NCBI RefSeq assembly: GCF_032463525.1
Contig: NZ_CP135971.1
Span: 3,782,001 to 3,846,000 of the forward strand
Source: Pseudomonas sp. DTU_2021_1001937_2_SI_NGA_ILE_001
GTDB taxonomy: Bacteria > Pseudomonadota > Gammaproteobacteria > Pseudomonadales > Pseudomonadaceae
DNA: 64,000 bases
Direction: 5' to 3'
Of this stretch, positions 55,630 through 63,895 are shown one piece after another. The translations under genes and the position numbers were made by a program. How positions within the stretch are numbered: the first letter of the stretch is position 1; each line of letters starts with the position of its first letter. The notes under the pieces are model-generated. The model searched no databases. It saw only the letters and a program-made list of their open reading frames with translations, and was not told where the DNA came from.

Positions 55630-55722
55630 GTTGGAGCTTGCTCGCGAACAGGTCAGCAAACCCCATGCATCTGCTGTGAACGTGACGCAGCTATCGCGAG
55701 CAAGCTCGCTCCCACGGTCTGA
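55630..55722. repeat. Extended REP pair (GAGCAAGCTCGCTCC family)
   Basis: GTTGGAGCTTGCTCGCGAA at 55630 and its inverted mate at 55693-55715. The flanks at 55673-55722 are shared with 26203-26252, and 55666-55680 is shared, inverted, with the spacer of the other REP family at 44564. Confidence 0.8.
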
Positions 55723-55849
55723 TCAGTATTGGGTTTACATGCGCAATTGGATTACCCAGCAGGCACAGCTGGGGCTTGCAGAAGAAAAGAGCAATGCATG
55801 AGCGTCTGGCAAGCTATTTGACGGGTGCCTGTGCAGTTGCTTTCCTCGA

Positions 55850-55877
55850 ACCCCGCTGCCAAAGCCGGCAGCGGGGT
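55850..55877. terminator. Hairpin after the DUF3077-like gene
   Basis: ACCCCGCTGCC and GGCAGCGGGGT form an 11-bp perfect stem with a six-base loop. It lies 30 bases after the stop of the minus-strand gene. No T-run. Confidence 0.6.
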
Positions 55878-55907
55878 CATCCGAAACACACAAGCGGCCT
55901 GTAGGGA

Positions 55908-56165
55908 TCAGGCCGTCACTTCTTCCTCGGGCTCGACAGCCCGCGTGGGCCACTGGTCCAGAGTCTGGTTCAGCGCCAGTTGCGCTTGGGTGATCAAGTG
56001 CATGCTGGCCATGGCCAGGTGACGCGCCTGGCCATGCAGGCTTTCAGCGCTTTCATAGGCTGTAGCAGTGGCGCAGTTGAGCAACTCCACGGCATGGGCC
56101 ACACGACATTCGAGCAGGACAAGGGACGATTCGAGGTTGGGTGGATCGGGGACGATCTTTTTCAT
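55908..56165 (-). CDS. Small DUF3077/DUF6124-like protein
   Basis: An 85-residue protein, MKKIVPDPPNLESSLVLLEC at the N-terminus, mainly one long helical segment (VAHAVELLNCATATAYESAE and on) and an acidic end EPEEEVTA. The MKK-x-x-PDPP start and the helix resemble the DUF3077/DUF6124 family found in many copies in pseudomonads; this one lacks the usual middle part. TGGAG precedes the ATG. The function is unknown. It has a 227-base, highly structured leader with an internal terminator. Confidence 0.7.
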   Translation of the reverse strand: MKKIVPDPPNLESSLVLLECRVAHAVELLNCATATAYESAESLHGQARHLAMASMHLITQAQLALNQTLDQWPTRAVEPEEEVTA

Positions 56166-56392
56166 GGCTACAGCTCCAGTGAGAGGACAGGAGCCGACAC
56201 CCATTGCTACCAAACGCCGGGTGGCGGCCGCACGCAAGTTGGTAGAACCGGTCACTGGCGCCCGGTGCGTCCGAAGACGCCATGCGCACGGCCACCATAA
56301 ACGCAGGCCGTAAAAAAGCGCCTCGCAACAGACGGCGCCTTGCGACAGTGAGGATCGGGTCTACCAAACCCGGTCGCTGAATGGGCAGCGAC
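56166..56392 (-). ncRNA. Candidate cis-regulatory leader RNA of the DUF3077-like gene
   Basis: Read on the minus strand, elements follow in order. Hairpin 1 is GTCGCTG/CAGCGAC (56392-56373). Hairpin 2 is CGGGT/ACCCG with loop TTGGTAG (56372-56356). An intrinsic terminator AAGGCGCC/GGCGCTTT with six T follows at 56341-56312. Next come a GCGTC-TTCG-GACGC tetraloop hairpin (56280-56267), a CTACCAA element (56245-56239) and a second TTTGGTAG (56214-56207), then the ribosome site. The CTACCAA element can pair with either TTGGTAG copy, which gives alternative folds. This is the layout of an attenuator or riboswitch-like leader. No known riboswitch class was recognised. Confidence 0.45.
56312..56341 (-). 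terminator. Intrinsic terminator inside the leader
   Basis: On the minus strand AAGGCGCC pairs with GGCGCTTT (one G-U) around an 11-base loop and is followed by more T. It lies 147 bases before the ATG of the small gene and 225 bases after the vanR stop, so it could end vanR transcripts as well as act in attenuation. Confidence 0.6.
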
Positions 56393-56398
56393 GGGGGC

Positions 56399-56427
56399 AG
56401 GTTAGAAGCCTGAATTCACGGGCACAA
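56399..56427 (-). promoter_or_regulatory. Possible promoter of the leader RNA
   Basis: TTGTGC (56427-56422), 17 bases, TAACCT (56404-56399), placing the start at the first hairpin of the leader. The -10 is weak (three of six), so this is tentative. Confidence 0.35.
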
Positions 56428-56565
56428 GCGGCCGGGATTCTCTCGGAAATGTCCTTCAAGAGAAAGAGAGGCGTCTTGCAATCACGGGCCGAACCCGCCG
56501 CGATGACACTGTGTTGAGCGGGCTAGCTTGCGAAAAGGTCGGTCAGCCCCCCCCCCCCGGCCCAC

Positions 56566-57267
56566 TCAGGAAATGACTTTCATCCGTTCCGCCGACGAGG
56601 CGCTGAAGATCTCGGCGTAGCGCAGGGTGGCGTTGGCGTGTTCGCGCATCAGGGCTTCGGCGCGGGCGCCCTGGCGGCAGACCAGGGCGTCGACGATGGC
56701 GTGGTGCTGCATGTGCGCGTAGTTGAAGCGCCGGTATTCGCGGGCCATGTCGTTGCGGTCCACGGCCAGGGCGCTGACCGAGGCGAACGGCAGGTGGTCG
56801 TTGCGCGCCAGGGCGTCGGCGATGGCCGGGTTGCCGCTGCCGGCGACGATGATCTGGTGAAAACGCATGTTCAGGTCGTGGTACACCTCAAGGTCCTGCT
56901 CGGTGACGTAGCCCTTGTCGAACAGCGCGTCACCTTCGGCCAGGCAAGCTTGCAGGGCATCGCAGTCCTGGGGGCTGAGGCCACGTTCGGCGGTCTGTCG
57001 CGCCGCCAGGCCTTCGAGCACGCCGCGCACCTCCACCGCCCCGGCGATGTCCTGGCCGCTCACCGAACGCACCTGAAAGCCGCGCCCGCCGGCCTTTACC
57101 AACAGGCCTTCCTGCTCCAGGGTACGGAATGCCATGCGCACCGGCATGCGCGACACGCCGAACAGTTCGGCGGTGGGCACTTCCATCAGCCGTTCGCCGG
57201 CCGCCAGCTCGCCCGAGGCGATCATCTTGCGCAGGGCCACCAGTACGGTTTGGCCGGGCTTGCTCAT
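56566..57267 (-). CDS. vanR: GntR/FCD-family regulator, probably VanR
   Basis: A 233-residue regulator with an N-terminal winged helix (about 10-70; VPTAELFGVSRMPVRMAFRTLEQEG) and a C-terminal all-helical FCD ligand domain with metal-binding residues (HDLNMRFHQIIV and YAHMQHHAIV). The sequence resembles Pseudomonas VanR, the vanillate-responsive repressor of vanAB. The ATG at 57267 has GGAAG at good distance; an ATG five codons upstream is possible. It is the last visible gene of the ech-vdh-fcs-aat-acd run, 48 bases after acd. A tract of 12 C (56547-56558) lies just behind its stop. Confidence 0.8.
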   Translation of the reverse strand: MSKPGQTVLVALRKMIASGELAAGERLMEVPTAELFGVSRMPVRMAFRTLEQEGLLVKAGGRGFQVRSVSGQDIAGAVEVRGVLEGLAARQTAERGLSPQDCDALQACLAEGDALFDKGYVTEQDLEVYHDLNMRFHQIIVAGSGNPAIADALARNDHLPFASVSALAVDRNDMAREYRRFNYAHMQHHAIVDALVCRQGARAEALMREHANATLRYAEIFSASSAERMKVIS

Positions 57268-57315
57268 CCAGGCAGCTTCCATCAGTCGAGAGGCGGCTAT
57301 GGTAGCCCAGCCTGC

Positions 57316-59073
57316 TCAGCTCAGGAACGCCAGTGGCTGGCGGGCGCTGTGCAGTCCGGCCAGGTGCCGGTCGGCTTGGGGCAGCAGCCAGGCGAAGAAG
57401 AACCCGGCGGTTTCCAGCTTGGCGGCACGGCGCTCGTCATGCTCGGGCAGCGCCTGGGCCACGCGTGCCGCCCGACACCAGGCAAAGGCCAGCAGGACCA
57501 GCGCGCACAGCGGCAGGAAGTCGCCCGCCGCGCGATACGGGTATTCGGCATCAAGGGTGGCCTGCTCGGCGATCTGCTGCCAGGCGCTTTCCAGGTCCTG
57601 GCAGCGCTGCTGCAGCGCCTGGCCCAGCGCCGTGCACACGGCTACCGCGCTGGCCGCCGTGGCTTCTTCGCGCAGCAGTGCGAGCAGTTGCTGAAGGGCG
57701 GCGCCCCGGTCGCCCAGCACCTTGCGCAACAGCAGGTCGTTGGCCTGAATCTCGTTGGTGCCTTCGTAGATCATCGCGATGCGGCTGTCGCGCAGGGTCT
57801 GTTCGATGGCGAATTCGCTCACATAGCCGTAGCCGCCGAAGACCTGCAAGGCGCGGCTGGCCTGCTGGAAGCCCTGCTCGGTGAAGTACGCCTTGATGAT
57901 CGGCGTCAGCAGCCCGGTCAACTGATGGGCGATGGCCCGTTCTGCCGGTTCGCTGGCGTGCTCGGCCTGATCCAGCAGGTGCGCGGCCCAGTAGCCGAGG
58001 GCCCGCAGGCCCTCGCTGGTGGCGCGCAGTTCCAGCAACGTGCGGCGCATCGCCGGGTGGTAATGCAGCGGGTCGGCGGCGCTGGCCGGTTCCCCGACGG
58101 GACGCTGCACAGCGCGCATCTGCCGGCGTTCGCGGGCGTACTGCGCGGCGTTCTGCCAGGCCGCCTCGACATGCCCCAGGCCTTGCAGACCGACATGCAG
58201 GCGCGCCGAGTTCATCATCACGAACATCGCGGCCAGCCCCTGGTTCGGTGCACCGATCAGCCAGCCGCTGGCGCCTTCGAACAGCATTGAACAGGTGGCG
58301 CTGCCCTTGATGCCCATCTTGTGTTCGATACCGTCGCAGCGCACGCCATTGTGCGCCCCGTCGTCCAGGCGCCGGGGCACCAGGAACAGCGAGATGCCCC
58401 GGCTGCCGGGCGGGGCGTCGGGCAGGCGCGCCAGCACCAGGTGCAGGATGTCTTCGCACAGGTCGTGTTCGCCGCCGGAGATGAACAGCTTGCTGCCGCT
58501 GATCCGGTAGCGGCCCTCGGCGGTCGGTTCGGCCCGGCAGCGCAGCAGGCCGACGTCGCTGCCGGCCTGCGGCTCGGTGAGGCACATGGTCGGCAGGCAT
58601 TGCCCGCTGACGATGCCGGGCAGGTAGCGCTGCTGGATCCATTGCGGCGCATGGGCTTTCAGGCACAGGTAGGCGCCGTGGGCGATGCCGCTGTACATGG
58701 CCCAGGCATGGTTGCTGGCGTAGAGCATTTCCTGCACGGCGGCTTCGAGCAGTTGCGGCAGGCCCTGGCCGCCCAGTTGCGGATCACAGGCCAGTGCCGG
58801 CCAGCCACCCTCCACGTAGGCTTGCCAGGCGGCGGCAAAGCCGTCAGGGGTCTGCACGCAGCCGGCTTCGAAGCGACAGCCTTGGCGGTCGCCACGGGCA
58901 TTCAACGGCGCCAGGACTTCATGGCTGAACTGCCCGGCCTGTTCCACGACCTGCATGGCCAGCGCAGCATCGAGAAACTCGAAGGCTGCGTTGCCGCTCC
59001 AGGCCTGTGGGGCCTGCAGCCAGTGTTCGATGACGAACTGCATGTCGCGCAGCGGGGCCTGGTAGTGCCACAT
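57316..59073 (-). CDS. Acyl-CoA dehydrogenase of the ferulate operon
   Basis: A 585-residue FAD enzyme of the long (about 600-residue) acyl-CoA dehydrogenase type. Conserved blocks are CLTEPQAGSDVG, GYGYVSEFAIEQTLRD and the catalytic Glu in MIYEGTNEIQ. An extra helical C-terminal region of about 120 residues follows. In ferulate clusters this gene (acd) accompanies a thiolase and may serve side-chain beta-oxidation of phenylpropanoid-CoA. AAGGAG lies before the ATG; a longer frame through upstream genes is spurious. Confidence 0.88.
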   Translation of the reverse strand: MWHYQAPLRDMQFVIEHWLQAPQAWSGNAAFEFLDAALAMQVVEQAGQFSHEVLAPLNARGDRQGCRFEAGCVQTPDGFAAAWQAYVEGGWPALACDPQLGGQGLPQLLEAAVQEMLYASNHAWAMYSGIAHGAYLCLKAHAPQWIQQRYLPGIVSGQCLPTMCLTEPQAGSDVGLLRCRAEPTAEGRYRISGSKLFISGGEHDLCEDILHLVLARLPDAPPGSRGISLFLVPRRLDDGAHNGVRCDGIEHKMGIKGSATCSMLFEGASGWLIGAPNQGLAAMFVMMNSARLHVGLQGLGHVEAAWQNAAQYARERRQMRAVQRPVGEPASAADPLHYHPAMRRTLLELRATSEGLRALGYWAAHLLDQAEHASEPAERAIAHQLTGLLTPIIKAYFTEQGFQQASRALQVFGGYGYVSEFAIEQTLRDSRIAMIYEGTNEIQANDLLLRKVLGDRGAALQQLLALLREEATAASAVAVCTALGQALQQRCQDLESAWQQIAEQATLDAEYPYRAAGDFLPLCALVLLAFAWCRAARVAQALPEHDERRAAKLETAGFFFAWLLPQADRHLAGLHSARQPLAFLS

Positions 59074-59111
59074 GGCAATCTCCTTTGCCGTACAGGGTGG
59101 GCGGCGGACGC

Positions 59112-60353
59112 TCAGGGCCGCCAGGCAGGGTTTTCGATGAGTACCGCCATGCCTTGCCCGCCGCCCACGCAGGCGGCGGCGATGCCGTAGCGCAGGTTGT
59201 CTTCGCGCAGTTGCCGGGCCAGGGTCATGACCAGGCGCAGGCCGCTGGCAGCCAATGGGTGTCCGAGGCCGATGGAGCCGCCGCGAACGTTGAGCCGGTC
59301 GAGGTCCAGTTCCAGCTCGCGGGCCACGGCCAGCACCTGGGCGGCCTGGGCTTCGTTGATTTCCAGGCGGTCGATCTGCTCCAGGCGCAGGCCGCTGCGC
59401 TGCAACAGCAGGCGAATGGCCGGGGCGGGACCGATGCCCATGTGTTCCGGGGCCACGCCGACCACCGCGCTGCCCAGCAAGTGGGCGAGCACCGGCTGGC
59501 CTGCCGTCGAACCTGGGCCGACCAGTGCGGCGGCGGCACCATCGACGACTGCGCAGCTGTTGCCGGCGGTCTGCACCCCGCCTTCGTGTACGGCACGCAG
59601 ACGCGCCAGGGCGGCGGCGTCGGTGCTGCGGGGGTGGCTGTCCTGGGTGACCGCTTCGACACCGCGTGGCAGGCGGATGCCGCGTGCCTGGTAGCCGTCC
59701 AGCTCGAAACGTTCGCTGCCCACCGGCAGGATTTCCCCGGCCAGCCAGCCGCTGGCCTGCGCCGCCAGGCTCGATTGGTGGCTGCGCAAGGCATAGGCGT
59801 CCACTTCCTGGCGGCTCAGGCCATACAGCACGGCCAGGCGCTCGGCGGTGGCGATCATGTCGATACCTGGCGCCGGGTCGTACAGCGCTTCCCAGAGGAA
59901 ATCCTTGAAGTCCACCCCTGCGCCCAGCTTGAAACCGTCGCGATGGGTGTAGGCGGCGATCGGGTTGCGCGACATCGACTCGGCGGCCACGCACAGCGCC
60001 AGTTGCGCGCCCTCGCCCACCTGCAGGGCGGCCTGGCGCAGCAGTTCGAAACCGGTGGCACAGATGCGCTGCACGGCCAGCGCCGGCACCTGCAGCGGTA
60101 CCCCGCTGTACAGGCCGATGTGCCGGGGCAGCATGTAGGCATCGAAGCTGGCCTGGGCCATGGAGCCGGCCAGAACCGAGTCGACCTGCGCAGCAGGCAG
60201 CCCGGCGCGCGCCAGCACGCCGCGTCCGGCCTTGATGCCGAGGTCGATGGGCGACACCTGGGCCAGTGCGCCGCCCAGGTCGACCCAGGGCGTGCGCACC
60301 GCGTCGTACAGCGCGACGTCGTCGAACCGCGAATACTGGCCGGCGCCGTTCAT
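59112..60353 (-). CDS. aat: Beta-ketothiolase (acetyl-CoA acetyltransferase) of the ferulate operon
   Basis: A 413-residue thiolase with the nucleophile Cys in VQRICATGFELL, the His region GGSIGLGHPLAASG and the second Cys in CVGGGQGMAV. It would cleave a 3-ketoacyl-CoA, giving vanilloyl-CoA in a non-vanillin ferulate route or recycling acetyl-CoA. The gene is called aat in known ferulate clusters. Its ATG overlaps the fcs stop (ATGA). In the ech/vdh route this enzyme is dispensable, so its role here is inferred. Confidence 0.88.
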   Translation of the reverse strand: MNGAGQYSRFDDVALYDAVRTPWVDLGGALAQVSPIDLGIKAGRGVLARAGLPAAQVDSVLAGSMAQASFDAYMLPRHIGLYSGVPLQVPALAVQRICATGFELLRQAALQVGEGAQLALCVAAESMSRNPIAAYTHRDGFKLGAGVDFKDFLWEALYDPAPGIDMIATAERLAVLYGLSRQEVDAYALRSHQSSLAAQASGWLAGEILPVGSERFELDGYQARGIRLPRGVEAVTQDSHPRSTDAAALARLRAVHEGGVQTAGNSCAVVDGAAAALVGPGSTAGQPVLAHLLGSAVVGVAPEHMGIGPAPAIRLLLQRSGLRLEQIDRLEINEAQAAQVLAVARELELDLDRLNVRGGSIGLGHPLAASGLRLVMTLARQLREDNLRYGIAAACVGGGQGMAVLIENPAWRP

Positions 60354-62230
60354 GCCGGTGCCCCGGCGGCCTTGGCGTCGGCGCGCAGCAGCGCGTCGTG
60401 GTCGCCGCGGTACAAGGCATCGACCAGGCTGGCGCGCCATTGCAGCACGGCGCGCTGGTTGATCGAGCCCTTGTCGGTGATCTCGCCGCGGTCGATGGAC
60501 GGCGGCTCGGCCAGCAGGGCGATCCATTCCAGGCGGCTGGCGTTGCCGCTGGCGTCCTTGTTCAGGCGGTGCAGCCAGGCGGCGAACCAGTGGCGCACCT
60601 CGGGGCTGGCCAGCACCTGTTCGTCGCTGGCCTCGCGGCCCAGCCCCGCCAGCTGCCGGCACTCATAAAGGCGTGGGAACACCAGCGCGCCGAGGCATTC
60701 GCGGTCGGGTGCGCAGACCACGATGTCCTGCACGTAGGGCGAGCCCTCCAGCACCGCGCGGTTGCGCAGTGGCCCGACGCTGACGAACACCCCCGAAGAC
60801 AGCTTGAAGTCTTCGGCGATACGCCCATCGAACATCAGCCCCAGCTCGGGCTGCGCCGGGTCGGCGAGCTTCAGCGCGTCACCGGAGCAGTAGTAGCCCT
60901 GCTCGTCGAAGGCTTCGGCGGTCTGCTGCGGCGAGCGCCAGTAGCCGGGCATGATGTGCGGGCCGCGAAAGCGCCCTTCCAGCTTGCCGTCCACTGGCAC
61001 CAGACGCACTTCGCAGCCCGGCGCCGGCAGCCCGACGTAGCCGGCCTGGGACAGCGGGCCGGTGGTGAAGGTGCACGACGGCGAGGCTTCGGTCATGCCC
61101 AGCCCGGCCATCATGCGGATACGCTCGCCGCAGTGCTGCTCGGCGATGCGGTCGAGGCGGTCCCAGATGCTTTGCGACAGGCCAGCGGCGGCGAAGAAGA
61201 ACAGCTTGATGCGGGCGAAGAAGCGCTCGCGCAGCTCGCTGTCCTGCTCCAGGGCGCTGACCAGCTCTTCCCAGCCCTTGGGCACGGTGAGGTAGGCGGT
61301 GGGCGAGATTTCCTTGAGGTTGCGCAGGGTCTCGGCGAAGCCCTGCGCGGTGGGCTTGCCGTTGTCCAGGTAGAAGGTGCCGCCGTTGTACAGCACGATG
61401 CCCAGGTTATGGCTGCCGCCGAAGGTGTGGTTCCAGGGCAGCCAGTCGACCAGCACCGGCGGCTCTTCGCCGAACACCGGGAAGGTCTGCAACAGCATCT
61501 GCTGGTTGGCGCAGAGCATGCGCTGGGTGGTGACCACCGCCTTGGGCAGCTTGGTGGAACCGGAGGTGAACAGGAACTTGGCGATGCTGTCCGGGCCGGT
61601 GGCGGCGAACGCGGCTTCGGCCTCGGCGCCACCGGGTTGGGCCAGCAGGCTGGCGAAGTCGATGGCGGGCCGGCCGCTGGCCATGCCGCGCACGCTGATC
61701 ACCGCAATGTCGGCCGGCAGCACGGCGTCGATGGCTTTCTGGAACGGCGTGACGTCGCTGACGAACACCAGGCCCGGCTGCAGCACGTCACAGACATGGC
61801 GCAGCTTGGCGTGGTCCTGGGACAGCAGCGAATAGGCCGGTGACACCGGGCAGTAGGGAATCCCGGCGTACATCGCCCCGAGGGCCATCTGCAGGTGCTC
61901 GATGTCGTTGCCCGAGAGCAGCGCCAGCGGGCGTTCGGCGCTCAGGCCGTGAGCCAGCAGGCTCTGGGCGATGGCACGCACGTCGGTGAGCATTTGCGCG
62001 TAGCTGATTTCGCGCCAGCCACCCTGTTCATTGCGCGCGGCGATGAAGGTGCGCTGCGGGCACTCGGCGGCCCAGTGCCGCAGGCGGTCGAGCAGCCGCG
62101 CCGGGCGTTCGGCCAGCGGTTCCAGGTTACGAATGTGCAGGATACCCTGGCGTTCGCTGACCGCGACGGCGGGGTGCGCGATGGACACGGGGCGGTAGGG
62201 CGCCGGGGCGCTTGCAGGTTGGCGGTTCAC
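60350..62230 (-). CDS. fcs: Feruloyl-CoA synthetase
   Basis: A 626-residue adenylate-forming enzyme. P-loop-like FLFTSGSTKLPKAVVTT, GMTEASP and FDGRIAEDFKLSSG are the acyl-CoA ligase motifs A3, A5 and A8. It activates ferulate, and usually p-coumarate and caffeate, to the CoA thioester in the cytoplasm. GTG 62230 is chosen because GGAGG lies 8 bases before it; an ATG at 62245 coincides with that site. It follows vdh after 126 bases and is coupled to aat. Confidence 0.93.
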   Translation of the reverse strand: MNRQPASAPAPYRPVSIAHPAVAVSERQGILHIRNLEPLAERPARLLDRLRHWAAECPQRTFIAARNEQGGWREISYAQMLTDVRAIAQSLLAHGLSAERPLALLSGNDIEHLQMALGAMYAGIPYCPVSPAYSLLSQDHAKLRHVCDVLQPGLVFVSDVTPFQKAIDAVLPADIAVISVRGMASGRPAIDFASLLAQPGGAEAEAAFAATGPDSIAKFLFTSGSTKLPKAVVTTQRMLCANQQMLLQTFPVFGEEPPVLVDWLPWNHTFGGSHNLGIVLYNGGTFYLDNGKPTAQGFAETLRNLKEISPTAYLTVPKGWEELVSALEQDSELRERFFARIKLFFFAAAGLSQSIWDRLDRIAEQHCGERIRMMAGLGMTEASPSCTFTTGPLSQAGYVGLPAPGCEVRLVPVDGKLEGRFRGPHIMPGYWRSPQQTAEAFDEQGYYCSGDALKLADPAQPELGLMFDGRIAEDFKLSSGVFVSVGPLRNRAVLEGSPYVQDIVVCAPDRECLGALVFPRLYECRQLAGLGREASDEQVLASPEVRHWFAAWLHRLNKDASGNASRLEWIALLAEPPSIDRGEITDKGSINQRAVLQWRASLVDALYRGDHDALLRADAKAAGAPA

Positions 62231-62356
62231 GTGCGGTTCCTCCATTGAAGCAGGCCGCGCCGCATCGCTCACGGGCGATGGCTGGCGCGCGCCGACTTCT
62301 GGCTGTCGCCTTTGTTCTTGTCGGGAGCGGGCGGCCTGTCGCAGCCGCCCGGGCGC

Positions 62357-63805
62357 TCAGATCGGGTAGTGCCTTGGGCCGTTCTGCAGGGTCACCCAGC
62401 GCAACTGGGTGAAGAACTCCACCGAGGCCTTGGCGCCGAAGCTGCCGTAGCCGCTGGACTTCACCCCGCCGAAGGGCATCTGCGCCTCGTCGTGCACGGT
62501 CGGGCCGTTGATGTGGCAGATGCCCGATTCGACACGTTGGGCCAGCGCCAGGGCGCGGCTGGTGTCGCGGCTGAAGATCGCCGCCGACAGGCCGAATTCC
62601 GAGTCGTTGGCCAGGCGCAGCAGGGCTTCGTCACCGCTGGCGCGCAGCACCACCGCCACCGGGCCGAAGGACTCTTCGCGATACAGACGCATCGAGTCGG
62701 TGACCTGGTCGAGCAGGGTCGGCTGGAGGATGCTGCCGCTGCAGGTGCCGCCGCAGACCAGGGTCGCGCCCTGGGTCACGGCATCGTCGATCAGGCCCAT
62801 GATGCGCTCGCCGGCGCGGGCATCGACCAGCGAGCCGAGCTTGGCGGCCGGGTCGCTCGGGTCACCGGCTGGCAGGGTGGCGATCTTGGCCTTGAGCTTG
62901 GCGACGAAGGCATCGGCGACCTTGTCGTCGACGATCAGCCGCTCGGTCGACATGCAGATCTGCCCCTGATTGAAGTAGGCGCCGAAGGCGGCGGCTTCGA
63001 CGGCGGCATCGAGGTCGGCGTCGTCCAGCACCAGAAACGGCGCCTTGCCGCCCAGCTCCAGCAGCGCCGGCTTGAGGTGGCGCGCCGACAGCTCGCCGAC
63101 GATGCGCCCGACATGGGTGGAGCCGGTGAAGTTGACGCGGCGTACTGCCGGGTTGGCGATCAGCCGTTCGACGATGGCGGGTGCGTCTTGCGGGGCATTG
63201 CTGATGACGTTGACCACGCCATCGCCGAGCCCGGCTTCATGGAGGATCTGGCCGATCAGCCGATGCACCGCCGGGCTCAGCTCGGAAGCTTTCAGCACCA
63301 CTGTGTTGCCGCAGGCCAGGGGCATGGCGATGGCGCGGGTGGCGAGGATCACCGGGGCGTTCCACGGGGCGATGCCCAGCACCACACCGCACGGCTGGCG
63401 CAGGGCCATGGCAAAGCTGCCCGGCACGTCGGAAGGAATCACCTCGCCGTTGATCTGCGTGGTCATTGACGCGGCTTCACGCAGGATCTTCGCCGCCAGC
63501 ATGACGTTGAAGCCGTACCAGTTGGCCATGGCGCCGGTTTCTCCGGCGGCGGCGATGAAGTGCTCGCTGTTGGCCTGCAGTTGGTCGGCGGCTTTCAGCA
63601 GGCGCGTGCGGCGCTCGTTGGGCGCCAGCGCGGCCCAGGCCGGAAACGCAGCCTGGGCGGCGGCCACGGCGGCGTCGGCGTCTTCCAGGGTGGCAGCGGC
63701 GACCCGCGACACCACTTCGCCGCTCACCGGGTTGCGGCGCTCGAAAGTCTTACCGTCGCGGGCAGGGCACGACTGCCCGCCGATCAGCAATGGCACGTCC
63801 AGCAT
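62357..63805 (-). CDS. vdh: Vanillin dehydrogenase
   Basis: A 482-residue NAD-dependent aldehyde dehydrogenase. Cofactor and active-site blocks are FTGSTHVGR, the catalytic Glu in LELGGKAPF and the nucleophile Cys in NQGQICMSTER. By context it oxidises vanillin (and related benzaldehydes) to vanillate. It lies between ech and fcs in the order known from Pseudomonas ferulate operons. The start ATG is preceded by AGAGGAA. Confidence 0.93.
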   Translation of the reverse strand: MLDVPLLIGGQSCPARDGKTFERRNPVSGEVVSRVAAATLEDADAAVAAAQAAFPAWAALAPNERRTRLLKAADQLQANSEHFIAAAGETGAMANWYGFNVMLAAKILREAASMTTQINGEVIPSDVPGSFAMALRQPCGVVLGIAPWNAPVILATRAIAMPLACGNTVVLKASELSPAVHRLIGQILHEAGLGDGVVNVISNAPQDAPAIVERLIANPAVRRVNFTGSTHVGRIVGELSARHLKPALLELGGKAPFLVLDDADLDAAVEAAAFGAYFNQGQICMSTERLIVDDKVADAFVAKLKAKIATLPAGDPSDPAAKLGSLVDARAGERIMGLIDDAVTQGATLVCGGTCSGSILQPTLLDQVTDSMRLYREESFGPVAVVLRASGDEALLRLANDSEFGLSAAIFSRDTSRALALAQRVESGICHINGPTVHDEAQMPFGGVKSSGYGSFGAKASVEFFTQLRWVTLQNGPRHYPI

Positions 63806-63895
63806 GATGATTCCTCTTTATTGTCTTTATCGGGAACACCGGTCGATACGGTCGACCCGGGCGAGCGGCACACGGCCCCTCGCCCGCCGGCGCGG

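Larger units (their letters stand above)
55495..55907. other. Gap after vanB, REP elements and terminator hairpin
   Basis: No gene is supported. It contains a partial REP of the GGCTTTAGCCGC type (about 55582), the extended REP pair at 55630-55715, and a strong hairpin at 55850-55877. Short frames here lack ribosome sites. Confidence 0.6.

Noticed and set aside
58634..58646. TGGATCCATTG inside the acyl-CoA dehydrogenase gene, resembling the vanA operators
   Set aside because: It is explained by codons of a conserved-looking stretch (W-I-Q-Q-R region read on the minus strand) and is deep within a gene, far from any promoter.
57316..60420. A single 1034-codon frame spanning acd and much of aat
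   Set aside because: The upstream part is an out-of-frame reading of the thiolase gene; the real start with AAGGAG is at 59073.
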